NCBI GenBank assembly: GCA_948146395.1
Contig: OX411558.1
Coordinates: 35,086,350 to 35,150,349, forward strand
Reading direction: 5' to 3'
DNA: 64,000 nt
DNA from: Fragum whitleyi
Lineage: Eukaryota > Mollusca > Bivalvia > Cardiida > Cardiidae
The notes beneath the pieces are model-generated. The model made no database searches and was not told the DNA's origin. It saw only the letters and a program-made list of their open reading frames with translations. A program made the translations under genes and the position numbers. Shown here in pieces: positions 11,567 through 22,429 of the stretch; position 1 is the first letter of the stretch, and each line of letters opens with the position of its first letter.

Positions 11567-12479
11567 GAAAGAATGTTGTTTTGATTTAAAAACGCTAAAA
11601 TACAGTCATTGCGAAATACGATGTAAAGGCGTTTATTGGTTCTTTTTGTCTAACAAAAAACCAGCGATCTGATCGGTATCAAAAATATCAATTACTGCAA
11701 TAAACTTTTTTTGGAACGCAATCATTTCTATGCTCAAACCAACGAGTTCCACAAGAAACGTACCACAGCTAAGAAATTAAGCGAATTTTTTTTAGATTCA
11801 CCAAAATATGAGCTTATAAACATTATTGTACTTCATGGATACGTTAATTAGACTTTATGGATACGTTAACCGAAGGTTTTCTGTACTTGCAAGAATTCTA
11901 AAAATGGATTCGATCCATGCTTTCGCCAATCCGTCTGCGAACGTGGTCCATTCAGAAGTTGGTAGGCATACTTTTGTTAAGTATGTGGCTATCCCACAAA
12001 CCTAATTATTAAATAAATAAACATGTAATTCTTTTACCCCATAAATATGTTTTGTTGAAAATCTTTACACCAAATACATTTGTACATTTGTGCCACATCT
12101 TTTACCTCTCATTTTTTTTTTATTGAACAAAAAAAAAATTATAATAGATATTTTTCTACCACATTTTTTTTGATAAAATCATTTTATTTTAGTCAATACA
12201 AATAATTTTTACACAATAATTATATGATTATTTTTTTTATTGAACATATGTTTTGTTTTTTTTTTTATACAATTTTGCAACACATCACACGCCATAAAGG
12301 AGATTATCGGAAATTCGCAGAACCACGATCAGAAGGGATAACCCTCAACGAATTTCCAATTTTAAGGACATGAGAACTAGCCCGTCTTAACTTTTTCCAC
12401 AATAAATAAGAAGCGACAGAAATTGCGGGCTATGATCAGATTACACGTCGGTACAGGTTGATCTTAGTCTCTACTGAAA
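11567..12479. other. Duplicated spacer with no recognised gene
   Basis: It is collinear with about 56378-57140 of copy B, with length differences in T- and A-runs around 12110-12260. No coding region, RNA gene or element end was recognised. Confidence 0.5.
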
Positions 12480-13178
12480 AAAGCAATAATTGAAAAACCG
12501 ACGCTTTTTAGTATCTTCTCTACCACGCCAATAAAACCTTAACCCAAGAAACATTCATGTGAAGTTTCATTGAAATTGAACTAATGATTTGGGAAAAGAA
12601 GATTTTTTCTTAAGATTTCATTGTGAAAATAAGCCGTGCCATCTCCCGCCTATTCTTGGGGTCAATCAGAATATCTTGAAAGATTTACGTAAAGGCTCAT
12701 CCAAGGAACACTCACGCCAAGTTTTATTGAAATTGGCTCAATTGTTTCTTTTATTCTTTTTTTTTGTTCGATGAAATGATTGTTAACGATTTTTAAGTGA
12801 AAATAAGCCCCGACCTGTTATGTCCATTTTTGGGAGTCAATAAATAATTCTTGAACGATTTGAAAAGATTGTCACCTCAGAAACGTTCATGGCAAGTTAT
12901 TTTAAACTCAGTCGAATGGTTTGGGAGCAAAAGATTTTTAAAGACTTTTAAAGATTCTAAAGTGAAAAACAAGCCCTTGTCTCTGGGTCACTGAAGCGTT
13001 TTGAACAACTTAAGAAGAGGGTCACCGAAGGAACATTTCTGCCAAGCTTATTCTAGAACGGCCCATAGGTTTTGGAGGAAAATATGTTTACAGAAAAAGT
13101 ACACGGACGCACCCACGCACGGACGACGGACAAGCCATAATGACAATAGGTCGTTGGCCCTTTAATATATGGAGCTAA
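12480..13178 (-). mobile_element. Decayed H1-like element (present in A and B)
   Basis: On the minus strand it starts ATTTAGCTCCATATATT and soon reaches the CGTCCGTCG-rich stretch characteristic of H1-type elements. A series of diverged internal units follows, each recognisable on the plus strand by 'AAGTTTYATTGAAATTG' and 'CAAGGAACA'-type blocks. The matching copy is at about 57150-58036, interrupted there by a hAT-like MITE. The 3' end is indistinct. Confidence 0.5.
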
Positions 13179-13451
13179 ATACATGTATACGAGTAGTGCA
13201 AAACTGGAATGCGATGAAACAACTGTGATGCAACTACCTTGCGACTAAATCATTTTTGGTGCCCCGATAGCTTAATATTGAAACCTTTCCGCCATTTCAT
13301 AATGCGTTGGAAACTATTTATAACTTACTGCGAAAGCTAGTAAAAACCAATTTTCTATAACCGATCAGTCGTAACTCGCGTCTAAGATAGCAACTACAAA
13401 AGTTCGTTTTTTTACTTAAATCTTATCATGCCGACTTTAAATTTTGTATTA

Positions 13452-13830
13452 CAGTTATTTACAGCGTGAAATTGACATTCAATTTCAATAAAAACCATTC
13501 CAAACCGCTCATTTAGCGCTTCATGCTTTCATTCCAAACACCCAATCGAAAACGCCCAGAAATCCTTAAAAAGGATAAGATTAAAAACTATGTACATTAA
13601 AAATATATTTGGATAGGAAAATATAGATTTCACTGACAGTTATAAGCATCGTGTTATTTCATAGGAAACTATTTATAGAACTTGTATCCATATTTTTTAA
13701 AAGGTGGAAATAAATATATATCTAATTTTGTTCATCCTGAGATATTGTATATTGCGATATTGTATTACCTCCCTTTAATTTCACTAAAAAATTATTCATT
13801 GCACTCGTTCAATTTCCTTTTCAAAGCTGA
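13452..13830. mobile_element. CAGTTA-family TA element, decayed
   Basis: It starts after TA at 13450-13451 with CAGTTATTTACAGCGTGAAATTG, the family's terminal repeat, and reaches the family's internal palindrome (TTTTGTTCATCCTGA, then ATTACCTCCCTTTAA). The right terminal repeat is not recognisable. In copy B (58338-58640) the right half is deleted. Confidence 0.6.
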
Positions 13831-14366
13831 GTGCAAAGTGAAATAATCTAACAACCGACACGTTCTAGTATATACTCTTAAAAACATATGACACGCGTAA
13901 ACTGAATTTTGCCCCAGTTCAAATATTAGGCCAGCTAACACAAATTCGAATGAGTTGATATTCGACCTTCAATTACCTTAGATATATCCACTCAATCGAT
14001 CATTCTATAAATATTTGCGGGTTTTTTTTTCTTCTTCTTTTTTTTATACCTGCTGTTAAGAAATTCTATACTAAACTCATTACTGATCGATTTCGTCCAC
14101 CAGAAAACGAGCTTTCTCGTTGGGTTTAAAAAAATTCGGTTATGAAACTATTTTGCATTATTCCCCGATGGGTAATTCTGTAAAAATATTTTTAAAACTA
14201 ATACTTATTTTTCATTTGTATTGTTTTAAGTTGATGAATTACAAAAAAAAAGACGGGGTATTCCAGGGAGATATGAAATGTAAACAGGCTAATTTTTCTG
14301 TTTGCGTCGAATTATTTAAACTCATTTAAGAGATAAAGTGAGTATTTCTTGACTTTAGTTCATTGA

Positions 14367-14452
14367 GGTATGAAACTAAAAACCTTATTCCACTGTATAG
14401 ATACGCAAGGCGGATTCATACATGAGTGTGAATAGGTTTTTCGTTTCATACC
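14367..14452. repeat. Foldback repeat GGTATGAAAC / GTTTCATACC
   Basis: GGTATGAAACTAAAAACC is complementary to the right arm GGTTTTTCGTTTCATACC. The same fold is at 58905-58990 in copy B, and related blocks (GAATGAAACTTAAAACATTA) lie at about 44590 and 48155. Confidence 0.7.
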
Positions 14453-14459
14453 ACTATGA

Positions 14460-16422
14460 AATTAAAAGAAAAAAAACCCTATTCATATCTAATAATTTCA
14501 ATATCATGAAGCCAAAATGGAAAGATTTCTCCATAATTGGATAGATATCTTGCGGGACTACTTTTCGCGCAGGCTTCAATAATAGCTATATACTCAATAT
14601 TGTTTTCATTGAGGAATAAAACCAATTTTTCAGCCAATCAGAATGCAAAGTGAAAATTGATAAACACAAATAATTCGAATTGATTTTGAGTGTATGGAGC
14701 TTCTTTAATTTTTTTTTTCAAATAAATTGACTTCTTAATGCACTTTCAATGAAATATTACGCACTAGTATGCAGAGAGCTGCATATTTCTATGATGGAAG
14801 GAATATAATTTCTTTGGCATTCAGAAGAAAGGTTTTGATATACGCTATTAAATATTGAATTATTTTTGAAAACCCCTAAATGACAAAACAACAGATTTAT
14901 AGGACAATCTTTTCCTTCTGTTACTGGTCCTAGTTTTCTGATAAATTTTCTATGGTTATTTATCAGAGTATTGGAGGATTTCTAATATTCATTAACCCCG
15001 AATAGCAACACCATGTCATTGATACCGACTCATTTCGCTTCGTTTCTTCAAATACATTACAAACAAGTTATCCACAATAAGCTCTGGGCAAAGTTTATTT
15101 ATTTTCTATCAAATAATCTTCCGTAATGGTAGTCAGAAAATAGGACGGAATTGGATCAAAATGGCGTTAGGGAGCGTTTGAAATACGTAAGTAAGCGACC
15201 GAAATCTAGTGTAGATCCATAACTATTGTCTAAGATTAAGTAAACTATATTTGCTTTTTTCGCACTGTGTCAGTAAAATCTTAACATGGAAGATAGTATG
15301 TTTGACTTCGTGAAAGGATGAAACGAAAAACTTAATCTTTGCGCATTCAAGCCGAGTGTGATTAAGACTTCAGTTACAAGCATGTACCTCCTTGAGGTAA
15401 ATCACATTCTCTTTAATGAATGTTTTCATAGTGAAAAGCACATTTAGACCTAAATCAAGTCCAAGAATAAGTGGGAGCTACGTTTCTTTGTTACTTTTAA
15501 TGCACATATTTCCTTATTGTTCGGATTTTTACTTTCCTTCCCCTCGAGTATATTTGTGTTCTTCTACTAATAGTACAAGATCTGTCTTAATAGCGTTAGT
15601 TTCTAGGTCAGCAGTTATCAAACTTTGATTCACGGTTATTAAGAGCTCAACATAATCTAATATAGAGTCTTGGCCTGACCCGAATCTAATCGGGTTATGA
15701 TTACGGTCGGCTACTTATGTTATTTAGGGTAACCTCTATCTCAATTCGAGAAAAAATGATTTTCACAGAACTACCTTTCTTCATTGCGAAAATTTTGTAA
15801 CAAAAATATCCATGAGCTAGATACTAGCATTTTGAAATAGATACGCACATGAAAGGTTACAGTAAGAGAATATATAGATGGTTCAACGCCAAACAGATGT
15901 AACTGACTATATATGTGTGGGCAGTTACAACTGTTTCGCGCTCAGCCATCGATATAGCCGAGATGAAAGCACAAGATTGGGGACTGGGTATGTTGGATAG
16001 GGAATAGCAAGGACTTTACTTGATCAATATAATAACAATAATATAATTAAGACTGTCAGAGTATAAGTATTTTGCTTAATTGAACTTTGGTGAATGATTG
16101 AAACATCGAAACTACAGCTTTTATAATCTGTATTTACGATGTTATAATCATTCACCGATGACATATTTCGGTTGTGCTTTTTTGTGTAATGGTCATTTAT
16201 AACTGTATCTACCAAATAGATAATGAGGTTTTGATCATACGTCAGCAGAAGCCGTTTAAAGACAAATTAATTGAGATTGAATAACGGCAATGTACTCCTA
16301 GGTTTTCACGTAGATACTTTATCTAGTCCTTTTCTTCAAAGGACTGAAAGTTCTGATCGAAAACGAAATAGTTTTGTCACCTAAGCAAATTGTCTGAGGA
16401 AGGAAGACGAGAATTGGTAATC
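14460..16422. other. Duplicated spacer with no recognised gene
   Basis: It is collinear with about 59000-61469 of copy B. It contains the empty TA site (16206-16207) at which copy B carries the 438-bp element 60816-61253. At about 15880-15960 there is a single inverted pair related to the 33-bp minisatellite expanded in copy B. No ORF is conserved between copies. Confidence 0.5.
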
Positions 16423-16848
16423 ACAGTTAATAACACCGTAAAATTGACAAGGTGGAGTGATTTAGGAATGATGTTGTAGAAGTGAGAGGAGCGAGTTTTG
16501 AGTGAAATTTAAAGGAGGTAATCCTATATAGCTTATTTTGTTCAGGATGAACAAAATTAGCGATATGTATTACATCCCTTTAATAAAATATGCATGAAAG
16601 TTCTATAAATATCTTCCAATATCTTCAAGAACCAATCAGACGCTTTAAATGTCAATTATGTCATTTAAATCGCGATTAAGTTCTTGCTTTATTCTTTTTA
16701 AGGTAGTTGTTGATATTATAATCTTAGTATTTTTTAGCTTTTTTGAATGGTTTGAGTGAGTATTTGGAATGAATGATTGGAGCACTGAGTGAGCGATTTA
16801 GAATGGTTTTGATTGACATGAATATCAATTTCACGATGTAACTACCTG
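16423..16848. mobile_element. CAGTTA-family TA element
   Basis: It runs from CAGTTAATAACACCGTAAAATTGAC to TCAATTTCACGATGTAACTACCTG, followed by TA. The centre has a palindrome: GGAGGTAATCCTATATAGC ... TTGTTCAGGATGAACAA ... GCGATATGTATTACATCC. The copy in B (61470-61896) is at the same place, so this insertion predates the duplication. Confidence 0.7.
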
Positions 16849-17335
16849 TAGCTTGTTTCATACACGATGTTTTCCTGTATTTTCCTATCTTTGAAAATGT
16901 TTTTTTTTTTTCAATATCGTCTGCTTCGTCTACAATATGCCGTCAATCTAGACCGGAATAAACGAATTGCTTTAAGTTATTGTCGGACTCTTTTCTACTT
17001 TATTGTTTTTTTTCTGACTATTAAGCATAACCATTCAACCCATTTCTTTTCTAGCTTTACTGTTGGAAAAGAAGACAAAAAGATACGATCCTTTTTACTT
17101 CATTTAAAACACATCTTGTTCGAATTATGACCTTTAAAAACAAAATTTGGTACGTTCACAAAACAGTCATAATTATCGTTAATACAGTCAGTGCGCCTAA
17201 AAGAATAGTACTTCCCAAATCAATGGTTTATCGACTTAAATCACATCCACGTTGAAATAACTGTTCCGTGCTGTTAGATAATGTTATTCATAACAAAAAA
17301 TACTATTTTTTTCTTCTATTTATTGTTTATATATA

Positions 17336-17460
17336 TGACCCGTCACGCGAAAGGGGACAATCTGGGAAGTGTGCATATTTTCCACCCACGCAGTCTGAAT
17401 AGGATGTAAACTTTGCTGATTTTCGGAGTCTAGAATGATCATTCCTCCTGCCTATGAGAA
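17336..17460. mobile_element. Partial MITE with TGACCCGTCACGCGAAA end
   Basis: The left end ATGACCCGTCACGCGAAAGG matches the terminal repeats of the intact copies at 25430-25677 and 39752-40008. The core piece GTCTAGAATGATCATTC also matches. The right end was not recognised. It is duplicated at about 62396-62520. Confidence 0.5.
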
Positions 17461-18945
17461 GATTATTAAACCGCGACGTCCGTTTGACCTCTTAAGGGCT
17501 TAATCCATTTTTAGAAAACGCAATTCCCAGATATCCTATTAATGTGACGCGACACGCGAACAAGAATCAATTGGGAATTCCGTTAAATAAATATATAACA
17601 AAAAGATTCGATATAGCAAGGGTCAATCAGAAGGTGCATTCAAAAAATAATATTGGCGAGTAGAATGTGACAAGTTTCGATCCTGGTTAGCCTGCACAAG
17701 CAGAGCACCTGACATTGTTCAATGTTGCTCGCGGAAAGACAGTTTGGATCATTTTCATTCATCTTAGGTATCTACATTTTGGTATTAAATGTCAAATTTC
17801 TTTGTTTAAAAATTTTCGTGAATTATGAATTACAAATTTTGATTGTGCAATCTGTCAATTTTCCACATTGTTTTCCCGATCGTCATTCTTGGGTGGGGTT
17901 AAAGTTACTTATGTGTGGAAATACTTTAAAATCAAACGAGTTTTGCAATAATTGAAGATTTGAAAACCTAGTTGAAAGCAAAGTCTGTCTACTTCATTTG
18001 TAGGAAACATTCTATTTATTTTAAGAACGTATAGCAGAACATAATTGACTGCTTAGGAAAACATGAATGTGAATTTTGCTCGATTTTAAATTCCGATAAA
18101 AAAAAAAAAAAAAAAATAAGAACTTAAACTTTAAGCCCCTATGGAAAAACCGGCACCTTTTATATTGTAAACCTTCAAAGCTTATTTTGTATGAAAATTA
18201 AAAATTCAAACAGCGCATGTCAATAAATCACAATATAGAGAAGCCCATGTCCAAAAAATATCTGGGAAGCGCTTGGAAAAGCACCCCTTGCCAAATTAAA
18301 ATGATGGAATATCAGAACGAAACGTAGAAATATTCGAGAGTGATTGATTACGTTTAATCTACTGTGAAGCGTGGCTGTTGAAGACATATGAAGTGGTATT
18401 AAATAATACTGAAATCGGGTCTTATATTGCAGACTTTTATATCAACTATTTTGTAAAGATTGTAAAACGTATTTTTTTTTTAAAAAAAATGGCACTGAAA
18501 CAAATTCCACAAATATTCATGTATGCAAAATATTACCTCGCTAACTATGATGCACTTATATGGCCAAAATTTTGATGTGTATTATTTAAACGAATAAATA
18601 TGGGCATGCAACCCTAAGATTTTACGGTAGATTTTATAGGTTGACTATCGATTCATATGATACACCATTACTTACATTGTACGGACGAGAACCTGCATGT
18701 TATCTCCTAGATTGAATGGTATAGTACTCGACTCGTGACTTGATTTTAGCCCTATGGTCGCCGATGTGTTAATTTGCTTAACACTTATTAGCCCGACTCA
18801 GTTAACCCAGCTTTTAAATTGGGAAGGGTTTGTAAAGGTCGACGCCTCTCTATCAGAGACGTTGTTTCCCTCTTGACCTTGAAAACATCTGGATTGAGTG
18901 GTCGAGTGCGACTCTAAAAGCTTAAATTTTGTTGCAATCAAACTA
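17461..18945. other. Nearly identical duplicated spacer upstream of the gene
   Basis: It matches 62521-64000 at about 1-2% divergence by eye, apart from an A-run (about 18098-18116) that is shorter in B. The 77-codon ORF at 17722-17955 has a counterpart at 62772-63011, but low constraint, no start context and no motif argue against a gene. The 18378-18575 ORF is not maintained in B. Confidence 0.5.
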
Positions 18946-19142
18946 AAATAAAAATTGATATATACACGCAATATAACTACTTTTATACCCCTTCAGTGTG
19001 TGTGTTTAGTGCATTCATTAATACTAACTTTTCCATTTTTACAGAATGCCCTAAAAGATCAGAGATTAGTGTATGAAGTTTTAAACGAAACAATAAACCT
19101 TTCAATTACCGATCAATTGGAACGCCATTTCAAATGATTAAG

Positions 19143-19149
19143 TATAAAA
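19143..19149 (+). promoter_or_regulatory. Possible TATA box
   Basis: TATAAAA in the context AGTATAAAACCG lies about 370 bases before the start codon of the B-box gene. Position and sequence suit a core promoter with a 5' UTR of roughly 340 bases, but there is no transcript evidence and such strings are common in AT-rich DNA. Confidence 0.2.
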
Positions 19150-19519
19150 CCGTTTTATCCAGGCTTAATACTTGTATCGAATTCATTTATTTATATTATT
19201 ATTACCTACGTGGACGGATTTTGACAGTATTGACAATTTGTTTTAGTTTTAATAATTCCAAAACCCCGGCGGTTATTTCATCGACTGTTTTGATTCTGCA
19301 TTGATTATTATTTACATCTGACTTAGTTTAATTGAAACATCATTAGAGCTACATGAATAATGTGATCACCTACATGTGTTAACAATACCGAATTCGTGGT
19401 AAACGCTAAGAAGGTCCATGTATCTGGATGAATTTAAGCCATTTCTGTGTCAACAATGACCATTTAGCCACGACATCGTAAAGAAATTGATGACGATAAT
19501 AAAATAATAGGAAAAGAAA

Positions 19520-21568
19520 ATGGATGATACATCTGCGAAGCTGGCCAAAAATGGGGGCCAAAAATTGGGAAGAAAATTAAAAGAATACAGACTCAACCTA
19601 CTAAAATGCGAGACTCACACTGACCAAAGGCTGGAGAACTTTTGTGTTGACCATAGCTGTGTGTGTTGTTATGAATGTTTGGTATCAGTTCACTCTTATT
19701 GCTGTATTCAACCGCTGGACGAGATGCCAGCTAATCTTGGCGATACAGAAATAGAGCAAATCTGTTCCTCATTACAGGACATATACAATAAAGTTACAAT
19801 ATCCATCGGAAATGCGGTGACTGGTATAAATTCTCTTCAACGAATAACAACTGATCTTTCTACTGATGTTGATGAAAACAGCAAGAAATTTGAGGATAGT
19901 TCTTTATTCGAGAGAGTAAAGGATATAAAGGATAGACTGAAAAGACTATGTTTTCTCTACAGAGAGTTGGAAGATATATTGTGTGTTACAAGGCAAACAT
20001 TTACTTATTGTTTGACCCATAAACATGATCAGATATCGCTGGTAATTTTCTTGAAAAGTAAAAACAGACTTGCTCAGGTATATTACCAATTGCTGTTATC
20101 CACAGATGATCTGTTTAAAGATGTGATAAATAGAGAATCAAATAATTCTCTTTTAAAGCCGAATGAATTATTACACGAAGTCATTCTTCATACAAAAGAG
20201 TTCGTAGGAATTCTGAATAAAGCAAATAGAGTCGAGAAGGGAACCGTTCACACCCGCAGTTCCAAACCGTGTACTGAAAACAACCAAGTTAAACATGAGA
20301 AATTCCCTTCTGCGGAATATACTGAAAATGGTGAATTTGAAAATTCAAACTCATTGGTAGTGAATCGTACAACAATTGTAGACAAGGGGTTGAGTGAAGC
20401 CAAACTCGAAAAGAAAACGCACGGAAATTCTAAACATGCTACGAATGAAAGTAACAATGAAAATGAGGATATCTTGAAATTTCAGGAAAATGATCCTTAC
20501 AGTAAGTCCGATGAATCGGCAATTGAAGATACAGCGGTTCCAGCAGGACATAATGAAGTAGAACTCAATTACGAAGCTTCGTTTGGTGATTATATAATGC
20601 CAAAGTATCTCCATTCACAGCATGCACTGAAAGAAATAATAGAGATTAGCTTACCTGAAAGATTGTCCATAAAACGGTCTTTAACACAAGATATTGTTTT
20701 AAGTACAAACAGTGTTTTCTCTAAGAGAAGTAACCCACCTGGTCAGTATCGACAGGCCATACAAGTTCAACATAACCTGAAGCTTGAACTGTTAAACCAA
20801 CGGAGAGTTGCTCTACCAAATGATGTTTTTCTGTGTAACGTATTTGACGTGGCATGTATGCCTGATGGTAAACTTGTTGTGTCCGACGTAAATAATTCCT
20901 GTCTTAAACTATTTGATGATAATATAGACAAAGCAATGTATCTTTACACAAAATACCCTCCCTATAGCATTGTATGTGTCTCAAATACTCTTCTAATGTT
21001 CGTTTGTGGACATGCAAGAAACCGTCTAAATCTGGTGAGTGTGACAACAGGGCTAGAGATACGTCAAGAGTTTACCACCAATCACGCTTGTGTTGCGCTA
21101 GCAACAAACAATTCTTTTATTTATGTTCTATGTGAAAACAACTTTCGTACAGAATGTCATATCTTGAATACCGAGGGTGTAGTTAATATGAAGATCGACA
21201 TTGGAAACCATGTCAAATTCCCACAATTCATCGCGGTGGATCCGGTGTCAGAGAGAGTGTACATCACAGACAACAACGGCGTTTTCAGTTTTGACAGATC
21301 AGGCAGTAAAATCACACATTGTCAAGACAAAGCTGTCTCAAGGTATAGAGGTATTTCCGCAGACTCTAGAGGAAACATTTTTCTCTGTACTTGTTTCCCC
21401 GACGGAGTTTATGCGATGCCGAAAACCAAGAATTATCTCCAACCACTACTTCTCGGACCGGAAGTGCATCAGGTGAATGCCATTTGCTACAGTGAAAGGG
21501 ATAACTCAATTTTTGTGTCATTTTCCGACTCTGATTATATCAGACAATACAAAATTATTTCAGACTAG
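19520..21568 (+). CDS. B-box zinc-finger protein with NHL-like propeller (TRIM-related, no RING)
   Basis: This is a 682-residue single-exon ORF. The start is the first ATG after an in-frame TAG at 19508-19510 and has a good context (AAAATGG). Residues 30-61 form a B-box type 2 finger: C30-x2-H33, C42-x2-H45, C50-x2-C53, H58-x2-C61. Residues about 75-215 are helical and charged, consistent with the TRIM coiled coil. Residues about 235-360 are a polar, low-complexity linker. Residues about 440-682 carry propeller repeats, for example FDVACMPDGKLVVSD (442-456), FIAVDP...VYITD (from 570) and ISADSRGNIFLCT (612-624). No RING precedes the B-box, so direct E3 ligase activity is not expected. Family knowledge suggests an adaptor or regulatory protein of innate-immune or post-transcriptional type; the actual role is unknown. 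A paralogue is predicted just past the right edge. Confidence 0.93.
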   Translation: MDDTSAKLAKNGGQKLGRKLKEYRLNLLKCETHTDQRLENFCVDHSCVCCYECLVSVHSYCCIQPLDEMPANLGDTEIEQICSSLQDIYNKVTISIGNAVTGINSLQRITTDLSTDVDENSKKFEDSSLFERVKDIKDRLKRLCFLYRELEDILCVTRQTFTYCLTHKHDQISLVIFLKSKNRLAQVYYQLLLSTDDLFKDVINRESNNSLLKPNELLHEVILHTKEFVGILNKANRVEKGTVHTRSSKPCTENNQVKHEKFPSAEYTENGEFENSNSLVVNRTTIVDKGLSEAKLEKKTHGNSKHATNESNNENEDILKFQENDPYSKSDESAIEDTAVPAGHNEVELNYEASFGDYIMPKYLHSQHALKEIIEISLPERLSIKRSLTQDIVLSTNSVFSKRSNPPGQYRQAIQVQHNLKLELLNQRRVALPNDVFLCNVFDVACMPDGKLVVSDVNNSCLKLFDDNIDKAMYLYTKYPPYSIVCVSNTLLMFVCGHARNRLNLVSVTTGLEIRQEFTTNHACVALATNNSFIYVLCENNFRTECHILNTEGVVNMKIDIGNHVKFPQFIAVDPVSERVYITDNNGVFSFDRSGSKITHCQDKAVSRYRGISADSRGNIFLCTCFPDGVYAMPKTKNYLQPLLLGPEVHQVNAICYSERDNSIFVSFSDSDYIRQYKIISD

Positions 21569-21841
21569 AAATGGAATCGAGTTCCCATCAAATCAATGCT
21601 AGACACTATCTCATAATTGTGTGTCTGTGAGATTGTCTTTGTGTCATTTGCTGCATGTTTCATGATGTCGTAAACGGGCGAAGTTTTTCACTTCTTATAA
21701 CAGGTATTGAACTGTCTTTCAGGAATCCTTACTTGTGACCGAGGGGGGTTTCCATACATAAGCGTTTCCTTCCTTTATATACATATACTTCCTATATATA
21801 ATACGAATGGAAAGGAAATATGTAAATTTGTCATATCATCT

Positions 21842-21847
21842 AATAAA
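21842..21847 (+). terminator. Candidate polyadenylation signal
   Basis: AATAAA lies 274 bases after the TAG stop of the B-box gene, giving a plausible 3' UTR of about 290 bases. It sits just before the foldback at 21854. A further AATAAA at about 22026 is an alternative. Confidence 0.4.
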
Positions 21848-21853
21848 TGAATC

Positions 21854-21927
21854 TTTACAGTCCAGGTTCTCACTCTACTTTGTTAAGGCTGTACGTAACA
21901 AAGCTGAGTGAGAATCTTGGCTGTAAA
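21854..21927. repeat. Foldback in the gene's 3' flank
   Basis: TTTACAGTCCAGGTTCTCAC is answered by GTGAGAATCTTGGCTGTAAA, and CTTTGTTA by TAACAAAG. The arms are about 32 bases and the loop about 10. It is probably a small foldback MITE. No flanking duplication was resolved. Confidence 0.65.
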
Positions 21928-22310
21928 ATTATAGTTTAGGATTAAAAGAATATGTTACACTCTAATAGATATAGACTAATTCAGAGGCTGATGTGCACTT
22001 TTTTCGCTGTGTTTTTCTCTGAAGAAAATAAAGTAGGAAAACATTGAGTACAAATGAGAAATTGCTCTTAACAGGCAAGTTGGCCCTTTTCTCAATCTTT
22101 TCTACAATACTTTGCAGTCTCTTTCAATTTGAATTTGAATCACTCTTTACAAACTCTTTAAATTGTAATTAGTCAGAAACTGTTCGCGCTATACAATTTG
22201 TGTATATACCTGCCATACAATAGAATTAAAATTCCATCACTGCAGTAGGTATTCCTGGATAATAGATCACCCCGGAAATCAGTCCTATAAAAAAAGCACT
22301 ATAGGGATGT

Positions 22311-22423
22311 GTGTCTTTTTCACTGCGTTAATGGGGTATAAAGTGCAATTGCCTAAGCACATGGCAAAAAACGCGTTATGTTTAAGCCATGTTATACCCC
22401 AATAAACGCAGTGAAAATGACAT
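22311..22423. repeat. Foldback with TTTTTCACTGCGTT arms
   Basis: The left arm (22311-22340) contains TTTCACTGCGTTAATGGGGT. The right arm (22392-22423) contains ACCCCAATAAACGCAGTGAAA. The spacer is about 50 bases, with GCACATGGCAAAAAACGCG near the middle. No similar copy was noticed in the window. Confidence 0.65.
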
Positions 22424-22429
22424 GAGTGT

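Larger units (their letters stand above)
4729..18945 (+). repeat. Large segmental duplication, copy A
   Basis: The block begins at CTTCTACTTTGTTATACG (4729) and is collinear with 49811-64000 in direct orientation. The offset is 45082 at the left edge and 45055 at the right edge of the window. Divergence is uneven by eye: roughly 10% or more around 7.9-8.1 kb, but about 1% over 18.5-18.9 kb and one difference in ~170 bases at 10.62-10.79 kb. The two copies differ by several clean transposon insertions, listed separately. The homology does not end at 18945; that is where the window cuts copy B, so the duplicated unit probably continues into the B-box gene at 19520. Confidence 0.92.

Noticed and set aside
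17722..17955. 77-codon ORF conserved at 62772-63011
   Set aside because: The conservation only reflects the recent duplication; length differences occur inside it (62802-62815) and no motif is present.
18955..19137. 60-codon ORF as an upstream coding exon of the B-box gene
   Set aside because: It has an acceptor-like TTTTACAG inside but no donor, it ends in stops before the gene, and the main ORF has its own in-frame upstream stop and good start context.
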